The notes below the pieces were generated by a model that made no database searches, had not been told where the DNA came from, and worked only from the letters and a program-made list of their open reading frames with translations. 64,000 nt of DNA from Kingdonia uniflora. Taxonomy: Eukaryota; Streptophyta; Magnoliopsida; Ranunculales; Circaeasteraceae. The position numbers and the translations under genes are program-made. The stretch lies in NCBI GenBank assembly GCA_014058105.1, contig JACGCM010000669.1, positions 1,798,001 to 1,862,000 on the forward strand, in the 5' to 3' direction. The number at the start of each line of letters is the position of its first letter. Within the stretch, counting starts at the first letter, position 1. This document shows, one piece after another, positions 56,614-64,000 of this stretch.

Positions 56614-57910
56614 TAATAATGCGTAACCGCCGGGCTTCGAGGTGGAGACTGGTAGATGAAGAGGTCAACGAGGTCAAAGCTAGTATTCTGGTCGAGACCC
56701 AATGGGCAGGGGCAGCGATTTAGAGGTGTTAGATATGGTAATCAAGTCCCCGTTGTTGATGATTTTGCCGGCTGAAGATGTTCTGGTCATGAGATGTCGA
56801 AAGATGATAGTGATCGAAGATAGTGATGAAGAGGAGACAGTATGGGGGCAGGGATGTGATGTAGGACCTTCGGGTGGTAGGGAGGGAGGTAAGGTACAGA
56901 GGGGCAATAGTGAGGATTCGACTGAGTCGAATAAGGTCGAAGGTGCCGTTTTGGCTAAAGATAAAATTAGGTTAGATCGATTTGCCGCGAAATTAGAACT
57001 CTCGAAGGTGGGGGTGTTTCTTAGTGGTACGGGGGATAAAATTTACCTTCAGATCGAACCCTGGGGAAGAGATTATGGCTTATAGGGGCCAAATTCAATT
57101 GGGACTGGAGCTTCCTCTTCGGCGACTGGTGAAAGAAGTGCTAAATTTCTCTAGGGTGGCTTCGGTGCAGATGAACGGTAATTTTTATGAGATGATGAGG
57201 GTGATAGTGGGGGTGAATGTGAAATTAGCTGGTGAGAGTCAAAGTTTAATTCAGTGGTTTGACATTATCACCTTTTATTCGAGGAAGGCTAGTCAAAACC
57301 AGGGGACCTATCACATCCAATGTCACCCAGAGAAACCTTGGTTATTTGATCTGCGCTCGACAGGCCAGGGGTGGAATAAAGATTTACTGATAGTAAGGGG
57401 TAACTATGAGAATGTAGACGATGATGACCCTTATAAGTTGTATCATTGGGTATATAATGAAAGTAAGTTTACTGTTGAAGGGTTTGTTGTTGATGTGTTT
57501 CTGAAATACGTGTTAACTGTGTTTTTGCTTTACTCTGCAGGTCCGAAGAGTTTGCCTTGGGATAATCCAGTGAATTATATTAATACTCTGCTCGAGGCTA
57601 GTGAAGACTGGGTAAATTCAGTATTTGATAGTCTCAAGATCAAAAGGCAAAGGAGAAAAAAGGTGGATTCCCAGCTTCGAGACGTACCAGCTACGCCAAA
57701 ATGGTCAAAGAGAAAAAGAGGGGTAAGTGTTTTGAAGGAACAAAAGGAAATGGGAGGGGAAGAGTTGCTGAGGAACTACCAGTTTGTGCCGAAGTCGCGG
57801 AGGGGTGCGAAGCAAGCGGCGCCAGTATCTGAAGGGGGTGGAGGGGCATCGAGGAAGAAATCAAAGCAGGTGTCTTCTCAAGCCGAAAAAGGGAAGGGCC
57901 AAGTAGCTCC
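56614..57910 (+). CDS. Large antisense accessory gene of E (best preserved copy, 3'-truncated)
   Basis: An exon starts after TTCTGTAG (56,613). It encodes an N-terminal acidic/basic part (56,702-57,020, 'RCRKMIVIEDSDEEETVWGQ', 'LDRFAAKLELSKVGVFLS'), then after one frame change near 57,030 a long open stretch starting 57,024 with 'GLELPLRRLVKEVLNFSR', 'IQWFDIITFYSRKASQNQ', 'KPWLFDLRSTGQGWNKDLL', 'DDPYKLYHWVYN'. Following the conserved intron (57,463-57,540) come 'LEASEDWVNSVFDSLKIKRQ' and a basic region. From about 57,911 the frame runs into reversed gag sequence and is not native. Resembles the plant PF04195-type domain only weakly. Function unknown. Confidence 0.72.
57463..57540 (+). other. 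Conserved intron of accessory gene in E
   Basis: Donor GAAA/GTAAGTTTAC and acceptor ACTCTGCAG/GTCC, 78 nt, no internal stop. Splicing keeps the reading frame (78 = 26 codons), so both spliced and unspliced forms are readable. Confidence 0.75.
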
Positions 57911-58205
57911 CGAACGGTGTTGCGCAGGTCTATCGCTCGGTTCTATCTGTTTTCGTCATCGAGATGGTGATTCCGTTCAGTTTGCAACGCTAAACGGTGG
58001 CTTTCTCGCTCCTGATTCAGTAGGTTCTAGTAGCGCTCCTCTGCCTGAGCGACTTGTTGTGATAATAAGGCTATTTGGGCAGCGACTCCGTCGATGGAAT
58101 TTCCTGCCTGGGTAGAATTGGAGCGGCATGTGGGTTCCATTGAGGGTAATCTGCTGAAGTGGAAAACAGAAGGAGGTGAAATTGGAAGGGAGATTGGTAG
58201 GGTGG
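57911..58205 (-). pseudogene. Gag N-terminus remnant of E
   Basis: Minus-strand 'SIDGVAAQIALLSQQVAQAE' at the gag start aligns with 'VALLSQQIAQAE' of C (near 24,650) and the 61,540-61,650 part of D. The frame stops at the deletion near 57,911. Confidence 0.78.
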
Positions 58206-58225
58206 GAACCACAGAAGGCGCCAAT
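58206..58225 (-). other. Primer binding site of E
   Basis: The minus strand reads TTGGCGCCTTCTGTGGTTCC directly after the LTR end; intact TTGGCGCC core. Confidence 0.85.
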
Positions 58226-59032
58226 TATAGGGAGCTAACTCCGTTCAGAGGGGGAGTTAGTTCTCACAACGTACAATCGATCTTCATTCAGAGGATACAG
58301 GCAATTGGCCTAAATAAGATCTATCTAAAGATAAATACTTGCGTGTAGGCCCGAATGTGACTCTCTACGACCTCTGATGAGGATTTTTAAGATAGAATAT
58401 ATTACTGATGAGTAAATGACAGGGTTCGAGTACAGGGTGGCCAAAGGTAAAACGCAAGAGGCTAGAGATTGATTTTTCTAGCCCCTGCTTGGTTTCCCCT
58501 CTCCTCTATTTATAAAGACATAGGGAGTTGAGTCACCAAGTGTGGGTCAGGATTACATGATTATAGTGTCAGAAAATCCTGGCGAGTTATGGGCATCGGT
58601 CTTGTCGGTACTGTTACTACTGCATTTATTGGTGATGGCTCTGATTGGCACAGTGGTTGGACCTGTCACTATAGATGTACAAGCCAATCAATGCGCTGTC
58701 TTATCTGATGAAGTAGTTGTCTATTTTATCTTGCTTCAACCGTGTGTTAGTGAGGTCGAAGGATTTCTGCTGTAGGATGTGAATCAGTTCTCGAATCTTT
58801 GTCTGCTAGGCTAGCTATCTGTCTTATCATACTTCGACCATATGTAGATATGGTCGAAGGATATCTGCTGCAATGTACTGATCTGTTCTCGAAGCTTTGT
58901 CTGGTGTCGATGGTTTGTCTCGGGGGGATCTCTAGGGAGCCTATTTTAGGAATTGAGTGGGCTTCGATACAATCGAGTAGGCTATGAAGTGGGCTTCGGC
59001 CGTCTGTCAAAGACTACTAGTAGGCTACTACA
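58226..59032 (-). repeat. 5' LTR of E (high-coordinate copy)
   Basis: Aligned end to end with 53,148-53,953; minus-strand TATAAATA-type box at 58,507-58,514. Confidence 0.92.
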
Positions 59033-59037
59033 GCAAC

Positions 59038-59400
59038 ATTGTTTGAGATCCAATCGACATACTTGATTTATCTTATATACCCAGCAGCTAGGAGTTTTTC
59101 AACCTCGAGGTTCACTGTTTTTTGAATCCTTGGGGCCAAAGTACGTTTTTACTATTTTGCAACCATAGATTTGGGGATGAGGTCAAGTCTATGGTAGGCC
59201 AGGGTGGGGTCAACGGCGGGCATCTCATGAAAGGTCCAAGCGAAGGCATATTTGCTGGGTCGAAGAAGCGTTGCGAGTTCGTGGCTCACGGTAGCGTCCA
59301 AAAAATTACGAACGAATGTACCTCGACTAGGGCCATCGAGTTTGATGTAAACTGCAGGTTTGACAAGTGTAGTAGAAAGGGTCTAAGTGGTGGGGATAAA
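59038..59400 (-). pseudogene. Element D gag-pol junction and RT start (right of E)
   Basis: Minus-strand 'KTVNLEVEKLLAAGYIR'-like sequence begins the RT finger domain and runs to 59,038, where E cuts in. Upstream are the 'LDGPSRGTFVRNFLDATVSH'-like pre-RT segment and 'PFAWTFHEMPAVDPTLAYH' near 59,240. Confidence 0.72.
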
Positions 59401-59499
59401 GAGGTACAATAATTGCTATGACCTTACTAATTTCCTGGTAAGGTCAATCTCGTGATGCTCGCATGAGTGAGCTATGCGCCTCGAGCCTTTTATGTTCTA

Positions 59500-60165
59500 C
59501 GTACCGCATGGGGTAGCGAAACGCAATGTCTAGTAGTAGGTAGAAGGTATGGCTTTCATAGCATGGAGCCAATCACACCCTTGAATGCCAAAATATTTGG
59601 ATTTCTTGTCGATGACAAGAAAGTTAGTTTGAAGTATAATAGGGCTGGTAGTGGCAGGGAGGCTAAGGCGGCCGTCGACAACCTCGGTGGCGCTATTAAA
59701 ACCTTTAAGTTTGACATTAGCAGGTATAATGAGATCTATTTTTTGCATGGCGCAGACGATTTGGAGGAAGAGTACGTCCGCTGGGCTGCCCATATCGATG
59801 GGCATCATATGGAGGACGAGGTACTCGACCTTAATCATAATGACCAAGGGGTCTGAATGGGGGAAGCAAACATGAGAAGTATCATAATTGATGAAGGATA
59901 TACCTTCGGGTCAAGGGCGGTGACTAGATTTGGGTAGAAGGACTGGGAGTTTATGATGATAGGTAAGCTTACAGCACTCTTCAGCCCATTTGTGCTTGCT
60001 TTGGGTGTGGCCACTGTCGATGTTATTAACTTCGATTAGGTGGAGTTAGAAGATATGTACCTTGGTTGGGCCGGTATTTGGAGTGGGTTGGGGCCTGAGG
60101 TATGATCCATTAAGGTAGCCAAAAAGGTTGGCAATATATTTGTGCAGTCGACCGACTTTAAGAAT
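59500..60165 (-). pseudogene. Element D protease region
   Basis: Open 59,847-59,530 with 'HMMPIDMGSPADVLFLQIV' (DTG changed to DMG), 'NVKLKGFNSATEVVDGR', 'LQTNFLVIDKKSKYFGI' and 'DWLHAMKAIPSTYY'. Upstream 'NNIDSGHTQSKHKWAEEC'-like gag linker. Likely inactive. Confidence 0.8.
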
Positions 60166-60169
60166 CATT

Positions 60170-61660
60170 TCAAGTGAACGTTGCAAAGCGTAGTACATAT
60201 TTATCTGGGGCAATTGCATTTATGGTTTTGGAAGTAGGGTTCGTCCTTTCAGACCTTGATGAGGAAGGGAGTGTGCCAGATAGGATCAACCTGGATGAGT
60301 GTGAGAAGGACACTGATAGGAGCAGTGTATTTGGGTAGAATGGGCATGAGACATTTGTTATGTGGTTCAGAAGATGAAGTAGTGAACCATTGGTGCATTT
60401 GATGGTCGAGGTTTGTTGTGGTTGGCGGTCGAGGCTTATCCCCGACAATTAGATTCGTAGAGACGTTCGAGGTCGATGTATTCGTTAACCTTAGATTGCA
60501 TCTCCTCGAGGGCTAGTGGATTTCAAAGCACGATATACTCCTTAACGCGGCTGTGGTCTGGTAGGGTGTTGGAGTTGGTAAGGATGGTATTCGCGCAATC
60601 AAGGAAACGCTTTGTAAAGTTTTCAAGCATTTCCAGTGGGTGATTTTTGAAAGTTGAAAAGGGAATCCAGTCGAACTTCATGGTCTTTATTGAAGGAAAA
60701 ATGGGAGATAAAAAGGTTCAAAAGCTGTTCAAAACTTTGGATGGAGCCATTAGGGAGACTATGGTACCACTTTAGAGGGTTGTTAGTAAAACTAGTAGGA
60801 AACAGACGACACATGATGTGATCGGCTGTGGAGTGCAGGCTTAAAGTATTATGGAACTCGTGGATATGAGATTATGGTTCGGTGTTACGATATTTGCAGA
60901 TTTTTGGGGTATGGAAGTTTGGAAGCACCTCGACAACGAGGAGTTTTGGGCAAATAGGGCTATTTAGTCGATTCCATAAGTTTGTTGTGGGACTCGCGCT
61001 TATACAAATGGTAGCATTAATTTTTTGGTCAAGTTCTTTCTATGCGAGATATGCAGGTTGTTAGGGAGAACATTGGTGTCGCGGGTGGCAAGGCCACGGG
61101 GTAGGGGTGTGTTCAGCGCTATATTCTCCAAGGCGTTCCTGAGCAGGACGTCGTGTGGGGTGTTGAGAGGTTCAAAGGGTAGAGTCAGACGAATCCTCTA
61201 TAATGGGTACACCAAGATGTATGGAACCAGCAGGTATTGCAGTGGGGGCACCTTCGGCACCAAGGTGGGCCGGTGGGACCTCGATTTAGGGATGGGGCCT
61301 GAGTCATGCTCGGGTTGAGATGCGCGTGGGGGCGGGTACCCGAGAATGCATAGGAGCATCCTCGGTTTGGACTTCTTGAAGTTTACGAACTGTGTGGCGC
61401 AGTTTGTCCAGGGCTCGGTGTTGTCTATCATTATCGCCTAAACGGCGCTGCCATTCAGCCTCGAGTTCCTACCGGCATTCCTCGCGCTCTATGCGTAGCT
61501 GGTTAGTGTGGCGCTCCTTGGCTTGAGTGAATTGTTGAGTAATGAAGGAACTTGGGTGGCGATGTCATCGACGGAATTGCCAATAATGGCAGAGTTGAAA
61601 CGAAGGGTAGAGGCCATTAAATATGGCTATAAGGTTAAAAAAAAAGGATTGGAGATGGTA
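60170..61660 (-). pseudogene. Element D gag (broken)
   Basis: Core near 60,900-60,600: 'KYRNTEP', 'NTLSLHSTADHIMCRLFPTS', 'NPLKWYHSLPNGSIQSFEQL' and 'LFISHFSFNKDHEV'. N-terminal pieces around 61,430-61,198 and 61,600. Zinc-binding-like residues in the 60,230-60,170 segment. Stops are frequent. Confidence 0.75.
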
Positions 61661-61683
61661 GGAATAGTACAGACGACCCCAAA

Positions 61684-62390
61684 TGTAGGGGCGCGATTTC
61701 ATTAAGGGGAAATCTCACTCTTACACCTTGAGAATTATCTTTGACTAAAGGTTTTAACAAATATATAAGACAATAATAAGAGAGATTACTATACTAACAT
61801 ACTTGTGTGGAGTTCATAAATTGGTATTCTCCATGCCCTATAGCGAGGATTTGAATGGGATGATATATATTGATTTCGGTCATTGTTTGAATTAAGAAAA
61901 GGTTACAGGTTACATGGTACTCAAAAGGTAATATTGGAAAGGTTTAGGCTAAGTTTTTATAACCCCTTTATTGTATTTTTCCTTTCCTATTTATAGGAGA
62001 TAGGAAAAGGTGAGTCACCATGTAAGGTCAGATTAAATGTATATCCTCTGAGGTAGTTGTCCAGTACATGAAGTTGGTTCTGACACTGTAGCTGTCTGGT
62101 GGCTTATTTTCATTTCACTATTCTGCCTGGTGAGGTGGCTGTCAGGTATGTCTGTCTTTGACCATGCACTAATTTGGTCAAAGTTTCTCTAGAATTGGTG
62201 TTGACCGCCTGTCTTTGACTTTGGTTTCGGCTAGCTTCGATGATGCCTTTGAATGTTCAAATATTTTATTAATCTCGAAAGGCTTCATGGAATTCAGTGT
62301 TACCTTACTGGGCTTTGAGTCTTTTGGTAGGCTTCGATGTAGCCTTTGAATATTTGACTAGTCTTAGGAGGCTGCAAGTAGGCTACTACA
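61684..62390 (-). repeat. 5' LTR of D (high-coordinate copy)
   Basis: 707 bp; plus-strand TGTAGGGGCG to GGCTACTACA. The primer site remnant is at about 61,661-61,683 (minus-strand TTTGGGGTCGTCTGTAC). Confidence 0.87.
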
Positions 62391-62864
62391 CTTGATCACC
62401 GTTATAATCGACAAACTCAAATACCACTAAATGTCGATTTGATGGATGATGCCCAATACGATTTCCGCTCTAGCGGTGTTAACCTTCATACCTTTACGAT
62501 AAATTTTGACGAGAAAAAATAACCGAATTCACAGTAATTACTCTTCGATCTTGTAGTAACACAATTGATCAGAAATACATTATTTTTTAGAAAGACGCTT
62601 TAAAACCAATTGTTCTTGACTAATTTTCCCAAAATTGAGACAGAGAGACTTTGATTTCTTGACCAATTTATGGTTCTTCACTAAGCGAGGAAAAAGAACA
62701 AGAGTCAGATCTAAGAAATTCCATGTGAGAAAAAGAGATGAGCTTTGATTTATGAGTGAGATAGAAGCTTTATTTCAAATGAGTCTACAGATAGAGGCAA
62801 ACATGTGAAGAAAGAGGGGTTGTCTTTCCAACACAAGTTGGACACCTCATTTCTACCTAATATT
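62391..62864. other. Right inner part of the inverted-repeat element
   Basis: Contains TCGACAAAC and TGTCGATTTG near 62,410-62,440 and AT-rich sequence. No gene. Confidence 0.5.
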
Positions 62865-63006
62865 ATTTAAAATATATTTGCCACCTCCTCTATTACGAGG
62901 GCCACTCATCTCTAGAAATGTGTGGTTCTTATTGAGTGAGACTTGAGTGTCCCCTTTTTTTGTATCTCTAAATCCTTTCCCTTTTTTCCTTTGGGTCTAA
63001 TCAATC
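62865..63006 (-). repeat. Right inverted terminal repeat
   Basis: Inverse of 46,177-46,345 (CATTTCTACCTAATATTA, CCACTCATCTC, CTATTGAGTGAGACTTGAGT-type blocks). Confidence 0.7.
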
Positions 63007-63232
63007 CCACACACATGGATTGGTCGCACTAGGTACTTCGTGTATGGATTTCTTCAAGCCTGGACAACATGTGCTATATTGAAGTTATGTCTATAGTGGT
63101 GCCTGGGTTAATATTGTTTGTCATTGGTCTAACTTATATTCTATTTTTTCTTTAAGTCTTTTTGGTCCCACTACTGACTCAACAATATAAATGAATCTGA
63201 TGGCTTATGTGCACCTTCTTTTGCGTTTCTAG
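63007..63232 (+). other. GatB intron, right end
   Basis: Non-element intron sequence ending TTGCGTTTCTAG at the acceptor. Confidence 0.6.
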
Positions 63233-63373
63233 GTTAAAATAAAGAATGTGAACTCATATTTAGCAATACAAAAAGTTATCGACTTCGAGATTTCCGGACA
63301 AGCTCTTCTCGATAGTCAAAGCCTTGAAGATCAAATTGTACAAGAAATTAAATTGTGGGATGAGGGCTCTCAG
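63233..63373 (+). CDS. GATB: GatB-like exon (open)
   Basis: 47 codons, no stops, phase 0 at both ends: 'VKIKNVNSYLAIQKVIDFEI', 'QALLDSQSLEDQIVQEIKLW', 'DEGSQ'. Matches the GatB segment with 'KNLNS' and the acidic 'RLWEEG'-type region. Donor CAG/GTATCA. It lies more than 17 kb from the previous exon owing to the insertions. Whether the exon is still transcribed cannot be told. Confidence 0.85.
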
Positions 63374-63478
63374 GTATCAACTATTTTACTGTGCATTCAA
63401 GTTCCTAAAATCCACTTATAAGTTCTACTTTTATACCTATATAGCTACTAATTTGATAACCTTTTGTGCACTTCTTAG
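63374..63478 (+). other. Short GatB intron
   Basis: 105 bp, GTATCAAC to CACTTCTTAG. Confidence 0.8.
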
Positions 63479-63678
63479 AAAAAGATCACAATAAGGGAAA
63501 AAAAAGGGCTTGTCGACTATCGATATTTTCCAGATCCAGACCTTCCTAAAGTGGTCATCACTACAGATTATATAGATAGTATTCATTCTACATTACCAGA
63601 GCTTCGAGAGATGAAGCGAAGAATGTATGAGGAAATGGGCTTGAGCATGGAGGATGTTCTTTTTCTTGCCAGACATTG
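63479..63678 (+). CDS. GATB: GatB-like exon (open)
   Basis: '[20 protein letters not shown]', '[20 protein letters not shown]', '[20 protein letters not shown]', 'LFLAR'. This is the GatB segment before the C-terminal YqeY-like domain. A stop (TAA) follows at 63,680, or the exon ends at TTG/GTAAAC. The usual following segment ('ND' and the C-terminal domain) is not found in the remaining 320 bp, so the copy may be truncated. Confidence 0.83.
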
Positions 63679-63738
63679 GTAAACCAAGCAGTACTTACAA
63701 GGTGACACAATTCAATTATGTCAGAAATGGAACTCTAA

Positions 63739-63858
63739 ACTCCACAACAAATTATTGAAAGCCATGTACCATTCGAGAAAAGTAAAAAGGCAGCCAAGAG
63801 AGCAGTAATGGGAAAAACCAAGAAGAAACAAATAGTACATGAGTTTAATCAAGAAGAG
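63739..63858 (+). other. Possible exon of unknown type
   Basis: Open frame 'TPQQIIESHVPFEKSKKAAK' then a basic stretch 'GKTKKKQIVHEFNQEE', ending at GAAGAG/GTAATC. Highly Lys-rich; not GatB. It could be an alternative terminal exon, a different gene fragment or chance. Confidence 0.3.
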
Positions 63859-64000
63859 GTAATCTATATACAATACTTATTGTCAAGAATGGTTTATATT
63901 ATGAAAGTTAAATCTGATAAGGGATCTTTAAAATTCCAGCAGGCAATTATTCATTAAACTCTAACAAAGCAAATTATATCTTTAACAATGAATATACAAG
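63859..64000. other. Window end
   Basis: AT-rich; no feature supported. Confidence 0.5.

Larger units (their letters stand above)
53148..59032 (-). mobile_element. Element E: pol-less deletion derivative retaining the antisense cassette
   Basis: LTRs 53,148-53,953 and 58,226-59,032 (806 and 807 bp), primer site, gag start, polypurine tract and near-perfect target duplication. Between 57,910 and 57,930 the plus-strand accessory gene changes directly into minus-strand gag, so all of PR, RT, RNase H, IN, the repeats and the accessory coiled coil are lost. About 9% LTR difference in the first 180 bp by eye. It could only have moved with proteins from another copy if the deletion came before insertion. 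Confidence 0.92.
47654..62390 (-). mobile_element. Element D: Tat-like retrotransposon, interrupted by E
   Basis: LTRs at 47,654-48,338 and 61,684-62,390. Minus-strand order: gag, PR, RT start, [E], RT remnant, RNase HI, IN (51,290), 225-bp repeats, plus-strand accessory gene, polypurine tract, 3' LTR. Flanking 5-mers TGTGA and CTTGA are only partly alike, consistent with age. About 16% LTR difference in the first 150 bp by eye. Same family as A. Confidence 0.88.
46177..63006. mobile_element. Inverted-repeat (DNA-transposon-like) element, host of D
   Basis: Sequence at 46,177-46,345 (GGATTGAT..., AGAGGATTTAGA, ACTCAAGTCTCACTCAATAG, AACCACACATTTC, GAGATGAGTGG, TAATATTAGGTAGAAATGAG) recurs inverted at 62,865-63,006. 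Inner flanks on both sides carry TCGACAA motifs. Without D the element would be about 2.1 kb, with no transposase seen, so it is probably non-autonomous. Exact ends and target duplication were not established. Confidence 0.6.

Noticed and set aside
58016..58115. C-terminal extension of the long E frame
   Set aside because: It is the reverse strand of gag after the deletion joint, not part of the accessory protein.
1..64000. tRNA, rRNA or other structured RNA genes
   Set aside because: No cloverleaf box A/B pairs or rRNA landmarks were noticed; not searched computationally.

Overview
The window is plant nuclear DNA, probably from a dicot (inferred from the plant-type LTR retrotransposons, GT-AG introns of plant size, AT-rich spacers and a GatB-like organelle gene). 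Most of it is a nested stack of decayed Ty3/gypsy LTR retrotransposons whose layout resembles the Tat lineage: gag, protease (PR), reverse transcriptase (RT), RNase H and integrase (IN) on one strand; a block of tandem repeats; then a set of extra genes on the opposite strand before the 3' LTR. Nearly every reading frame carries stops or frameshifts. No bacterial, phage or CRISPR features were seen.

Layout. Element A (1-8,680) is cut by the window edge: its antisense accessory gene (+) lies at 1-1,101, 225-bp tandem repeats at 1,262-3,085, and gag-pol (-) at 3,180-8,643. Element B (about 8,690-44,605, +) abuts A head to head, and neither has its 5' LTR. Inside B sits B' (19,875-42,767, same family), and inside B' sits C (23,864-36,821), a complete element with 5-bp target duplication GTTCC. 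B ends at 44,605 within an exon of a GatB-like gene (glutamyl-tRNA(Gln) amidotransferase subunit B, +), whose further exons are at 45,743-45,951, 63,233-63,373 and 63,479-63,678. The intron between 45,951 and 63,233 is filled by an element with long inverted ends (46,177-63,006). That element hosts D (47,654-62,390, -), and D hosts E (53,148-59,032, -). E is a deletion derivative that lost almost all of gag-pol and kept the antisense genes. By-eye LTR divergence agrees with this nesting: C and E differ less between their LTRs than their hosts B' and D.

The most interesting system is the antisense accessory cassette. In C, B, B' and E the strand opposite gag-pol carries (i) a large multi-exon ORF with an acidic/basic N-terminal part, a conserved central domain and in some copies a coiled-coil tail, and (ii) two small ORFs of about 70-120 codons. 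TATA-like boxes lie upstream of several of these ORFs. The large ORF has a short spliceosomal intron at the same place in B', C, D and E, even though the B and C families are strongly diverged; A, C and D share a second intron. At least three of the small proteins share a core resembling K-I/M-A-E-x-x-x-K-I-F-G. In E this cassette is almost the only coding content left. Antisense extra ORFs are already known in some Tat/Grande-type elements, so the possibly new parts are the separate promoters, the conserved introns, the paired small proteins and the survival of the cassette in deletion derivatives.
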